DNA of 60,060 bases from Paenibacillus lignilyticus (GTDB lineage Bacteria > Bacillota > Bacilli > Paenibacillales > Paenibacillaceae), in the NCBI RefSeq assembly GCF_017942085.1, contig NZ_JAGKSP010000023.1, positions 1-60,060 of the forward strand, read 5' to 3'. The position numbers and the translations under genes were made by a program. Positions 27,012 through 35,127 of this stretch are shown in pieces; the stretch's first letter is position 1; every line of letters starts with the position of its first letter. The notes under the pieces are model-generated. The model saw nothing but the letters and a program-made list of their open reading frames with translations. It did no database searches and was not told the origin of the DNA.

Positions 27012-27196
27012 ATGCTGCCATATATGCAACATTTCGGCAGAAAATAAGCTCTCACAGAGGAAGTGATGCTATATATGCAACAATTGCTGCTCATTTCTTC
27101 GCTTAGCCTCAAATCGCATGGAAATGTTGCATCCCATGCAGCATTTAGTCAGAATCACCCTACGGGAAAGTGAAATGCTGCCATTCACGCAACATT
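27012..27196. repeat. Cluster of four short ATGCTGC/GCAACAT imperfect palindromes
   Basis: The gap 26919-27248 holds four related elements: 27012-27034, 27066-27086, 27123-27146 (inverted) and 27174-27196. Each reads roughly ATGCTGC, 6-8 variable bases, GCAACATT. They are 49-58 bp apart, and some flanking bases also recur (CAGAA, GGAAAGTG). The elements are intergenic and near-palindromic. I see no gene in this 389-bp gap. Confidence 0.65.
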
Positions 27197-27248
27197 AAAC
27201 CGGATTCTCTATCTAACGCGCGTTTCGGAGGCAGCCGCCTCTAAGCCA

Positions 27249-28727
27249 CTACTGCGACACGCCGTCCTCAAGCAACGGCGCTTCATCCTTGCCGTTATCC
27301 GGGTGAGACTGCTCCGGCGCGACCGCATAGACGACCGGCTGTGCCCGGTACGTATCTCGCGAGATGCGTTTGCGCGACACTTGCACACCGTTCTCCAGCT
27401 TCGTGCGGTACGTCTCGACAATGTAGCCGGGTTTGCCGGATGCAAGCTTGCGGCGCTCACCGGGATGCATGGAAGCAGAAGGCACTTCTTTCACCGGCGG
27501 CACGACAGTGGCCACGGTTTTGGATTCAATTTTGTACTGCACATTTTTCGGTAAGGTCCCGAAGATCTTTACCGTCACCTGGCGATTCTTCACTTCCGTC
27601 ACGATGACGAGATGCTTGCCGGTCGTGTTCTTGAACTTGAAATTGATCGCATCATCGGCGTAGGTGGCATCCCGGCCCAGCGGCAAATAAGCAACGGGGA
27701 GGGAGTGATTGCGCCGCTCCACCATATCAAGGCCCGCGAACAGGACGGCATTGTACAGCGTGCTGGACACTTGGCAGATCCCGCCGCCGACGCCCGGAAC
27801 GAACTCGCCGTTAAGAATGACGGGCGCTTGGCGATAGCCGTATTTTTTGCTGGTCAGGGCAATGATTTTGCTGTAATCGAAAATTTCTCCGGGAGCGAGC
27901 TCCATGCCGCTCAGCGTCTTAGCCGTCATCGTCACATTGTAAGCGCGGCCCGCGCCGCTCGTCCTAAACTCCGTGGTAAAGGAAGATATAAGCCGTTCGA
28001 CCCCTTCAGCCTTCAAGCGCTGCAAGGTTATGGACGGATGGATAACGCGGAGTTCAACCGGCCAGGTCATGGGAGAGAGCTTCTTGCCCCAATTGTTCCC
28101 GACGGCCTTCACAATCGCAGCTGCAGCATGGGCATACATCTTATCCGTATCGAGTCGATATGCATCCTTGTGCGGGGTATAGACGACCTTGTCGTCACTC
28201 GTGATTTTGCGCGTTGCATTCACCGGCTCGCCGGCGTCCATCCAGCCCCAGGCGCTGCGTATTTTCCCCGCGAACACCTCTTTATCGAAGCTCACGCCAA
28301 TGGCCAGCTCCTGCTGAAATCCCCACCGATACTTGGTTCTCGTCCACAAATTGCCGCTGCTCAAGCGGTCAATGGCCGCCTCGGCTTCCTTCGTGTCCAC
28401 TTCAATGCCGAGCTGCTCGAGCGTCCACGTTTTCTTCTTCCCTTCGCCCGTACCGCCTTTTATCGTGATCGCCAGCTGTTTGAGCGTCTGCTTTCCCCTA
28501 GCGAGGAGCTGCTTGGCATCCTCGATCCGGAGTGTACCGATAGGAATGACGGCGTCGCTCTGAAGCCGCTGTCCGTTCGCCTCTGTTGGTTTCTTGAAGA
28601 CAACATGTACTTGTTTCGGAATCGTTTGCTGGGACGCATACATCCATAACCCGCCCCATCCGGCAGACGCGAGCAGCAGGCATGCCCCCGCCAGAATCCA
28701 GATTAGCTGCAGCCGTTTCGTGTTCAT
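27249..28727 (-). CDS. VanW-family exported protein with G5-like tail
   Basis: The 492-aa protein starts with an N-terminal signal anchor (LIWILAGACLLLASAGWGGLWMY with a preceding MNTKRLQ), then a peptidoglycan-binding_4-like region (residues 60-230), the VanW domain (about 250-385) with its hallmark GVGGGICQVSSTLYNAVL, and a short C-terminal G5-like stretch. VanW domains occur in some vancomycin resistance clusters and widely in Gram-positive wall proteins; the biochemical role is unknown, and there are no van genes nearby, so a resistance function should not be assumed. It is convergent with the arg operon and divergent from ftsE. Confidence 0.88.
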   Translation of the reverse strand: MNTKRLQLIWILAGACLLLASAGWGGLWMYASQQTIPKQVHVVFKKPTEANGQRLQSDAVIPIGTLRIEDAKQLLARGKQTLKQLAITIKGGTGEGKKKTWTLEQLGIEVDTKEAEAAIDRLSSGNLWTRTKYRWGFQQELAIGVSFDKEVFAGKIRSAWGWMDAGEPVNATRKITSDDKVVYTPHKDAYRLDTDKMYAHAAAAIVKAVGNNWGKKLSPMTWPVELRVIHPSITLQRLKAEGVERLISSFTTEFRTSGAGRAYNVTMTAKTLSGMELAPGEIFDYSKIIALTSKKYGYRQAPVILNGEFVPGVGGGICQVSSTLYNAVLFAGLDMVERRNHSLPVAYLPLGRDATYADDAINFKFKNTTGKHLVIVTEVKNRQVTVKIFGTLPKNVQYKIESKTVATVVPPVKEVPSASMHPGERRKLASGKPGYIVETYRTKLENGVQVSRKRISRDTYRAQPVVYAVAPEQSHPDNGKDEAPLLEDGVSQ

Positions 28728-28995
28728 AGCTTCCTATCACCTCGGGGCCAGTATTCGTACATGTATATGCGCCGAGGGCTTCATTTCTGCCACTGTTTGT
28801 ACAATTCTCTGCGATGAACCGAGCCGCTACAGCCTCGAACAGGACGTTTGTCGAAAAATATACGGTAAGAAGCACTAGATTCCCGCTATTCGGTTCATGA
28901 GAAATATGAAAAATGCAGAAAACAGGACTTTGGTAGAGGATTTACCGTGATCATGTCGAATAGTTAAAAGCTGACTACCTACAGGATGTGATATT

Positions 28996-29682
28996 GTGAT
29001 CGAATTGCAAGATATTTGGAAGACGTACGCAGACGGCACTCACGCTCTCCGCGGCGTTTCTGTTCGTATAGACCGTAATGAATTCGTTTACTTGGTTGGA
29101 CCTTCCGGAGCTGGAAAATCCACCTTCATGAAATTGATCTATCGCGAGGAAATTCCATCCAAAGGACAAATATCCGTGAACGGCTTTAACATCGGTAAAC
29201 TAAAGCCCCGTAAGATTCCCTATGTGCGGCGGAACATCGGCGTTATTTTCCAAGATTATCGCTTGCTGCCGAAGCTGACCGTGTATGAGAACATCGCTTT
29301 TGCGATGGAAGTCATCGAAGCGCCGCGCCGAGTCATCAAGAAACGGACGATGGAAGTGCTGGAGCTCGTCGGACTTCGCGGCAAGCATGCAAGCTTGCCG
29401 CAGCAGCTGTCCGGCGGCGAGCAGCAGCGGGTCGCCATCGCGCGCGCGATCGTCAACAATCCGGCCGTCATCGTGGCGGACGAGCCTACCGGTAACCTTG
29501 ACCCCGAAACCTCATGGGGCATTATGAATTTGCTCGAAGAGATTAACTTCCGCGGCACTACGATCATCATGGCAACGCACAACAAAGAGATCGTGAATAC
29601 GCTCCGCAAACGCGTCATCGCCATCGAGAACGGAACGATTGTGCGTGATGAAGTGAGAGGAGAGTATGGCTATGAAAGTTAG
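28996..29682 (+). CDS. ftsE: Cell division ATP-binding protein FtsE
   Basis: FtsE is the ATPase of the FtsEX complex, which gates peptidoglycan hydrolases at the membrane. The 228 residues have Walker A GPSGAGKST, the ABC signature LSGGEQQRVAIARAI and Walker B VIVADEPTGNLD, plus the family opening MIELQDIWKTYADGTHALRG. The start is GTG 28996 (AGGATGTGA upstream). It overlaps ftsX by 17 nt. Confidence 0.97.
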   Translation: MIELQDIWKTYADGTHALRGVSVRIDRNEFVYLVGPSGAGKSTFMKLIYREEIPSKGQISVNGFNIGKLKPRKIPYVRRNIGVIFQDYRLLPKLTVYENIAFAMEVIEAPRRVIKKRTMEVLELVGLRGKHASLPQQLSGGEQQRVAIARAIVNNPAVIVADEPTGNLDPETSWGIMNLLEEINFRGTTIIMATHNKEIVNTLRKRVIAIENGTIVRDEVRGEYGYES

Positions 29683-30589
29683 CACCATTATCCGCCACCT
29701 TCGCGAAGGGGTGAAGAACGTGGTGCGCAACGGCTGGATGACTTTTGCCTCCGTCAGCTCCATCGTCATTTCCCTCTTTATACTGGGCGCTTTTCTATTG
29801 CTGGCATTGAACGTCAACAATTTGGCGGACCAGATCGAGAGCCAGGTACAGATTCGGGTTTACTTGCAGCTGAATACCGATGATGCCAAGATTAACGAAC
29901 TTAAGAATGCCATCGGCAACATTCCGGAGGTTAGCAAGATCGAATTCATATCCAAGGAGAAGGGGCTTGAGTCCCTTCGCGAGAGCATCGGCGCAGACGG
30001 CGCCGAACTGCTTGAAGGCTATGACAAGACGAACAACCCGCTGCCGGACTCCTTTACGGTAGAGGTGTTCGAGCCGCAGAAGATCGCTTTTGCCGCGAAA
30101 CAGATCGAAGCGATTGGCAAAGCAGACGAAACATTGCCGATTACAAGCGTGAAATACGGGAAAGGCACCGTAGAAACGCTGTTCAAAATAATGAACGCCG
30201 TCCGCAACATCGGACTCGTTATTGTAGCGGGACTTGGCTTAACCGCGATGTTCCTCATCTCCAACACGATCAAGATGACCATTCTGGCGCGTCGCCGCGA
30301 GATTGGCATTATGAAGCTGGTGGGAGCCACGAATAATTTTATCCGCTGGCCGTTCTTTATCGAAGGTGCCTTGATCGGTATTGTGGGCTCGGTTGTCACG
30401 GTCACGCTGCTGATGCTCGGATACTCCCGACTGGTTGAGGTGTCTCAGGTTGAGCTGGGTCTCATGATGATTAAACTTGTGACCTTGAAGGAAGCGGGCT
30501 TTAATGTGTCGGTTCTGATTATGGGGCTTGGCATTTTGATCGGTATTTGGGGAAGCACCCTGTCGGTGCGAAAGTACTTGAAAGTGTAG
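29666..30589 (+). CDS. ftsX: Cell division membrane protein FtsX
   Basis: FtsX carries the ATP-driven signal across the membrane. It has the expected four membrane segments (about residues 22-45, 180-200, 230-250, 280-298), a large extracellular loop (46-170) after the first one, and the family motifs EGVKNVVRNGWMTFASVSSI and ARRREIGIMKLVGATNNFIRWP. ATG 29666 follows GAGAGGAGAG; ATG 29672 is an alternative. Next comes the M23 hydrolase gene, its probable effector. Confidence 0.97.
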   Translation: MAMKVSTIIRHLREGVKNVVRNGWMTFASVSSIVISLFILGAFLLLALNVNNLADQIESQVQIRVYLQLNTDDAKINELKNAIGNIPEVSKIEFISKEKGLESLRESIGADGAELLEGYDKTNNPLPDSFTVEVFEPQKIAFAAKQIEAIGKADETLPITSVKYGKGTVETLFKIMNAVRNIGLVIVAGLGLTAMFLISNTIKMTILARRREIGIMKLVGATNNFIRWPFFIEGALIGIVGSVVTVTLLMLGYSRLVEVSQVELGLMMIKLVTLKEAGFNVSVLIMGLGILIGIWGSTLSVRKYLKV

Positions 30590-30601
30590 GTGAATGGAAA
30601 C

Positions 30602-31780
30602 GTGAACGTGAAGAAAGGACTCGCCGTTCTAGCCATTATCGTATTTGCCGGATTTGTATTTCAACCCTATCAAGGCGAAGCTTCCTCGCAGCTGGACAAG
30701 ATCAACAGTGAGCTCGCTAAAGTGCGCAAAGAAATGAGCGCCGCTTCTCATAACCGCAATCAAGCGGACAAAGACAAGGAATATGTGCTGGCCATGAAAG
30801 AGAAGACAGCGAAGTCCGTCAACGAAATCATGCAGCAAATCAGTGAAGTCAGCACGCAGCTGAGCAACGTGCAGGCTCAAGTGGAAACGACGGAAGAGAA
30901 GCTGCAGCAAGCCGGAGAAGACCTCGATGCGGCGGAGAAACGTCTGAAGACGCGGGACAAGCTGCTGCAGTCGCGCATTCGGTTGATGTATACGAATGGA
31001 TTCGTATCCTATATCGACGTCATGCTGAGCGCAACAAGCTTTGGCGATTTTATCGACCGGATGGACTCGCTGAAATCGATTCTAAGCCAAGACCGTGACA
31101 TTCTCGCCGACCATAAGAAAGACAAAGCACTCATCGCGCAGAAGAAGGTCGAAGTGGAGAAGTCGCTTGGCGATGTCAAGAAGATGTACGCGAAGCTTGA
31201 AGGTTTCGCAGACCTGCTCAAGGATAAAGAGAAAGAAAAAGAAGTGATGGTCCTGAAGTATAAGAGCCAGGCGGAAGAGCTGGAAGAGATCAGCGAAGAG
31301 CAAGCGGAGCTACTGATTAAACTGGCGAAGAAAGTATCCGATCTGGAGTCGAAGAAGAAAAAAATTAAAGTGTACTACACCGGCGGCAAGCTTGGCATGC
31401 CGCTTCATTCCGAATGGCGTCTATCCTCGCCGTTTGGTTATCGGACCCATCCCGTAACCGGAAGAAAGAAACTTCATGCCGGTATGGACATGGCAGCTCC
31501 GGCCGGAACGTCGATCTATGCGGCGGAGTCGGGTCTGGTCATTGTCGCGCAGTGGTGGAGTGAGTATGGCAACTGCGTCATCATTGACCATGGCGGCGGA
31601 CTATGGACGGTATATGGACATATTCGCAATGGCGGCATCAAGGTGGAGAAAGGGCAAACCGTGAAACGCGGCCAGAAAATCGCGGAAGTCGGAAGCACGG
31701 GCATGTCCACGGGGAACCATTTGCATTTTGAAGTACGCAAGAATCAAGAGGCGGTTAATCCTGCACCTTATCTGAAATAA
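30602..31780 (+). CDS. EnvC-like murein hydrolase (coiled coil plus M23/LytM peptidase)
   Basis: A signal peptide (GLAVLAIIVFAGFVFQPYQGEA) is followed by a long coiled coil (residues about 30-255) and a C-terminal M23 peptidase domain (about 275-390). The zinc ligands are intact: HAGMD (HxxxD) and NHLHFEV (HxH), with the extra GHI. So, unlike E. coli EnvC, this one is probably catalytic. Position directly after ftsEX and the coiled coil suggest activation by FtsX at the septum. Several GTG starts lie close together (30590, 30602, 30608); I chose 30602 because AGGTG is 9 nt upstream. Length is 392 aa. Confidence 0.88.
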   Translation: MNVKKGLAVLAIIVFAGFVFQPYQGEASSQLDKINSELAKVRKEMSAASHNRNQADKDKEYVLAMKEKTAKSVNEIMQQISEVSTQLSNVQAQVETTEEKLQQAGEDLDAAEKRLKTRDKLLQSRIRLMYTNGFVSYIDVMLSATSFGDFIDRMDSLKSILSQDRDILADHKKDKALIAQKKVEVEKSLGDVKKMYAKLEGFADLLKDKEKEKEVMVLKYKSQAEELEEISEEQAELLIKLAKKVSDLESKKKKIKVYYTGGKLGMPLHSEWRLSSPFGYRTHPVTGRKKLHAGMDMAAPAGTSIYAAESGLVIVAQWWSEYGNCVIIDHGGGLWTVYGHIRNGGIKVEKGQTVKRGQKIAEVGSTGMSTGNHLHFEVRKNQEAVNPAPYLK

Positions 31781-31815
31781 ATAACGGGCAGAGCCTAGCA
31801 GGCTCGTATGCTGAC

Positions 31816-31862
31816 ATGACGATGCCGTACCCAGATGCAAATAATTGGGTGCGGCTTGTCAT
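31816..31862 (+). other. Stem-loop upstream of ctpB-like gene
   Basis: ATGAC (31816-31820) and GCCGTACCC (31824-31832) pair with GGGTGCGGC (31847-31855) and GTCAT (31858-31862). No T tract follows, so an ordinary terminator is doubtful. A smaller hairpin, GAGCCT/AGGCTC, precedes it at 31791-31805. Confidence 0.45.
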
Positions 31863-31938
31863 ATACTAGGGGAGATGTCAGAAGTAAGGGGAAAAAAATC
31901 TCACCATAGGCAGGGTATGCTCACGAAGGGGTGTTGAC

Positions 31939-33408
31939 GTGCAGTTCAAAGGACGAACAGTGGCAGCGTTCATCTTGCTCACAATGGCGGCATCTACGCT
32001 TGTAACCTTGACGGTTGCAGACCGCTTCATTGCCATTGAGAGCGATGGAACGACAGCTAGAGCGGCGTCATCGGAATCGTCCGGACATGATGAGCTGAGC
32101 GAGAAGGAGCTTCAGAAATTAAACACGGTACTCGGTTTGATTGAGAACAAATATTTTCGCGAAGTAGATCGGACGAAGGTGCTTGACGGGGCAGTTAACG
32201 GGATGATGGAGGCGCTGGGCGATCCTTATTCGGTGTATATGAAGAAGGAAGTAGCGAAGCATTTCTCTGAGTCCATCGAAGGATCGTTTACGGGCATTGG
32301 CGCAGGCGTTCAGATGAAGGATGGCAAAATCACCGTCGAGTCCGCGATCAAGGATTCACCGGCAGAGCGGGCAGGTGTTCTCCCGAACGATATCTTATTA
32401 TCGGTTAACGGCGAGAAATTGGACGGCCTTTCCTTGAATGATGCGGTAGCCAAAATCCGAGGACCCAAAGGCTCGAAGGTGAAATTGGTCATTCAGCGGG
32501 CCGGAATGACGCAGCCGCTGCAGCTGACCATCGTGCGGGACGATATCGATTATGAAACGGTGTACGCGCGCATGCGTGACGGCGGCATTGGCGTAATCGA
32601 GATTCGCCAGTTCTCTCTTAATACCGGCGAACGGTTCGAAGAGGAACTAACGAAGCTGGAGAAACAAGGGATGAAGGCGCTCATCATTGATGTGCGGGGC
32701 AATCCCGGCGGCGTGCTGCCTGTTGTTGTATCGGTTGCGCAGCCTTTCGTGCCGAAGGGCGAGCCGATCGTGCAGGTCGAGGATAAGGACGGGCATCGGG
32801 AGAAAACGGTGTCTGCCGGAAGCGGCAAGAAGTACCCGATCGCCGTGCTGATGAATAAAGGCAGCGCGAGCGCATCCGAGGTGCTGGCAGGGGCGTTGAA
32901 GGAAGAGGCGCATGCTACTTTGGTAGGCGAGACTTCTTTTGGCAAAGGGACTGTGCAGGTCAGTTACGATAAAGCGATGTCCGATGGAAGCCTAGTCAAA
33001 ATGACGATTGCGAAGTGGCTGACGCCGCTTGGCAACTGGGTTCACGAGAAAGGGCTGAAGCCGGACGTCGAAGTGCTGCCGCCGGATTATTACACGGTAG
33101 CCCGCATGTCCAAAGAAGCGACCTTGCAGCCGGACACGATTAATGAGAATACGCGCAGCCTCCAAATTATGCTCGCCGGGCTGGGCTATACGATTGATCG
33201 CAAAGACGGGTATTACAGCCAGCAAACCGTCTTAAGTGTTAAAGCCTTTCAGAAGAAAGCGGAGCTGCCGGTTACAGGCAGTGCCGATAAAGCGACTGCG
33301 GAGAAGGTAGAGGAGGCGCTCGTTGCGAAGATTCGCGATGAGAAGAACGATACCCAACTGTTGAAGGCAGTTGGCGTGCTGCAGCAGAAGCTTGCCAGCG
33401 GACAATAA
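31939..33408 (+). CDS. ctpB: S41-family carboxyl-terminal processing protease
   Basis: This exported serine protease has a signal sequence (TVAAFILLTMAASTLVTLTV), an N-terminal helical part, a PDZ domain (residues 115-190, GIGAGVQMKDGKITVESAI), the S41 protease core with catalytic Ser in NKGSASASEVLAGAL and Lys in TSFGKGTVQVSYD, and a C-terminal peptidoglycan-binding_1 domain (about 400-460, SLQIMLAGLGYTIDRKDGYY). The position between the ftsEX block and a minJ-like gene equals that of B. subtilis ctpB, whose product cleaves SpoIVFA during sporulation, hence the symbol; ctpA is also possible by domain content. The start is GTG 31939 (GAAGGGGTG). Confidence 0.9.
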   Translation: MQFKGRTVAAFILLTMAASTLVTLTVADRFIAIESDGTTARAASSESSGHDELSEKELQKLNTVLGLIENKYFREVDRTKVLDGAVNGMMEALGDPYSVYMKKEVAKHFSESIEGSFTGIGAGVQMKDGKITVESAIKDSPAERAGVLPNDILLSVNGEKLDGLSLNDAVAKIRGPKGSKVKLVIQRAGMTQPLQLTIVRDDIDYETVYARMRDGGIGVIEIRQFSLNTGERFEEELTKLEKQGMKALIIDVRGNPGGVLPVVVSVAQPFVPKGEPIVQVEDKDGHREKTVSAGSGKKYPIAVLMNKGSASASEVLAGALKEEAHATLVGETSFGKGTVQVSYDKAMSDGSLVKMTIAKWLTPLGNWVHEKGLKPDVEVLPPDYYTVARMSKEATLQPDTINENTRSLQIMLAGLGYTIDRKDGYYSQQTVLSVKAFQKKAELPVTGSADKATAEKVEEALVAKIRDEKNDTQLLKAVGVLQQKLASGQ

Positions 33409-33450
33409 CGCCGAGCAGGCAGGAAATTGCTTGGACGATGTCGAATAGAG

Positions 33451-33496
33451 AGAAGGTTGTCTCCGTGCACTACTGCGGAGGGACCTTCTTTTTTTT
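33451..33496 (+). terminator. Terminator after ctpB-like gene
   Basis: AGAAGGT and CTCCG pair with CGGAG and ACCTTCT around a TGCACTACTG loop; a run of eight T residues follows. Confidence 0.9.
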
Positions 33497-33540
33497 ATGA
33501 TTACGATGCGGCAATGGTTTGCGAGAGGGAGTGAACGTTT

Positions 33541-34854
33541 TTGGAAGCGGCAATGGAATTGCTTCGGCAGGCGGGATCGGCGGCCATCGGACTGCTGCTA
33601 TCTCCGTTTTATTATGTAGCGGTGCTTCTGATCATGCTTCAATATATGCGGCAGACAAGAATGGAGCGGAAGATGTTTCATGTCCGTCTTCAAGCTTGGC
33701 CGATTCAGCTTGGAAGAACGATCATAGCGGGACTGCTCGTTGGTGTATTGATTTCTTGCATTAGTCTGTTTCTGGGTGTCTCGGTCACCGCGGATGCGGT
33801 GTTTTGGATGTGGGGAACGGCCGCCGTGCTTGTCATGATCCGTGTCAGATACTTATGTTTTGCTTATAGTGCAGGGTTGCTGGGTGTCTTGCAATGGGCG
33901 CTGGGCTGGACCGAGCTCGGAGATCGAAGCGACTGGATAGGTTCAGCGGCAGGCTCGCTTGCCGGCTTGGATATTCCGGGCCTGCTCGTGCTGGTTGCGC
34001 TTATGCATGTGGCGGAAGCGCTGCTCGTGCGCTGGCAGGGAGCGCGTTTTGCAAGCCCGCTCTTCCTTGAAGGGAAGAGGGGCAAGCTTGTTGGAGGCCA
34101 AGCCCTGCAGGGCTACTGGCCGGTGCCGATACTGCTGCTTGTGCCGGCTGTATCCGGCGGGAGCGGGGATGTAGCTTTGCCATGGACGCTGCTGCTCGGA
34201 GATAGCAGCCAGTGGAGCAGCGGGTTTACGATGATCGCTTTCCCGATGGTGATTGGGTTCTCGGAGCTGACACGATCGCTGCTGCCGGCCGCGAAGGCGC
34301 GCAATTCCTCGAGAGGACTGCTATTCTATGGAATAGTTACCGGAATCGCGGCTGTCGCAGCTTCCTTCTGGAGTCCGCTGACGCTTGCAGCTGCGCTTTG
34401 CGCATTACTGCTGCACGAGGCGCTCGTGGCGGTCAGTTATTTCAAAGAGGCGGCAAGCGCTCCGCTCTATGTGCATAACGATCAGGGCTTGCGTGTACTG
34501 GCAGTTATACCGGGCACACCGGCCGAATCGATGGGCATTCTGGTCGGAGAGATCATTCATAAGGTGAACGGCATTCGTGTGAAGACGAAGGAAGAGCTGT
34601 ATGGCGCTCTTCACGTGAACTCGGCTTTTTGTAAGCTGGAAGTGCTTAATCATGAAGGTCAAATCAAGTTTGCGCAGCGTGCCCGTTACGCCGGCGAGCA
34701 TCATCAGCTTGGCGTTGTGCTCGCACCGGATGACAAGGCGGACTATTACGCGGCGGCGGCGCCTGCTTCCTTGCTTGATCTGCTCTGGCGTAAACGGACG
34801 GCGAAGTCGAGGCAGCGTGCGGCGGCTTCATCTTCAACATCAGCGACACTATAG
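33541..34854 (+). CDS. minJ: MinJ-like multipass membrane protein with C-terminal PDZ domain
   Basis: MinJ links DivIVA to MinD at the poles in Bacillus. This 437-aa protein has at least six hydrophobic segments in residues 10-310 and a C-terminal PDZ-like domain (about 320-405) with LRVLAVIPGTPAESMGILVG and the turn GEIIHKVNGIRVKTKEEL. The locus (after ftsEX and ctpB, before uvrB) is where B. subtilis minJ lies, so the symbol rests on synteny plus layout. It starts with TTG 33541 behind AGAGGGAGTG; an ATG at 33553 is less well spaced. A basic, Ser/Ala-rich tail ends the protein. Confidence 0.75.
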   Translation: MEAAMELLRQAGSAAIGLLLSPFYYVAVLLIMLQYMRQTRMERKMFHVRLQAWPIQLGRTIIAGLLVGVLISCISLFLGVSVTADAVFWMWGTAAVLVMIRVRYLCFAYSAGLLGVLQWALGWTELGDRSDWIGSAAGSLAGLDIPGLLVLVALMHVAEALLVRWQGARFASPLFLEGKRGKLVGGQALQGYWPVPILLLVPAVSGGSGDVALPWTLLLGDSSQWSSGFTMIAFPMVIGFSELTRSLLPAAKARNSSRGLLFYGIVTGIAAVAASFWSPLTLAAALCALLLHEALVAVSYFKEAASAPLYVHNDQGLRVLAVIPGTPAESMGILVGEIIHKVNGIRVKTKEELYGALHVNSAFCKLEVLNHEGQIKFAQRARYAGEHHQLGVVLAPDDKADYYAAAAPASLLDLLWRKRTAKSRQRAAASSSTSATL

Positions 34855-34866
34855 CAGGAGAAGCTG

Positions 34867-34910
34867 TGCCTCGGCGCTGTCCCTTAATGGGCGGTCGCCG
34901 GGGCATTTTT
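34867..34910 (+). terminator. Terminator after minJ-like gene
   Basis: TGCCTCGGCG (34867-34876) and CGCCGGGGCA (34896-34905) form a 10-bp stem with one G-U pair, then five T residues. Confidence 0.85.
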
Positions 34911-34959
34911 CATAGTGCGGTAAGTCCTTCCAACCCGGACAGGAAGTAGTAAGCTTTCG

Positions 34960-34988
34960 TTGCAACTGCCTCCGTTAATCGGTATAAT
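34960..34988 (+). promoter_or_regulatory. Sigma-A promoter of uvrBA
   Basis: TTGCAA (34960-34965, 4 of 6) and a perfect TATAAT (34983-34988) are 17 nt apart, about 140 bp before uvrB. Confidence 0.7.
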
Positions 34989-35000
34989 AAACATCATATG

Positions 35001-35014
35001 GGAACACATATTCT
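35001..35014. promoter_or_regulatory. LexA (DinR) box-like operator before uvrB
   Basis: GGAACACATATTCT matches the Bacillus SOS consensus CGAACRNRYGTTYG at 11 of 14 positions and lies just after the predicted transcription start, where a repressor would block early elongation. uvrBA is a known LexA target in B. subtilis. Confidence 0.6.
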
Positions 35015-35127
35015 TATGCGATTGTTAACAGAATGATTTTAGCGGACAATCTATTTTTTTCCTGTATATTGGGCATACAAATTAATAGGCATTTTCATAG
35101 AAGACGTAGGATTGGGGTGTAGGAGAA

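Noticed and set aside
27612..28649. A 345-codon plus-strand frame opposite the VanW gene
   Set aside because: The minus strand encodes a signal anchor and a full VanW domain; the plus frame has no domain or ribosome site.
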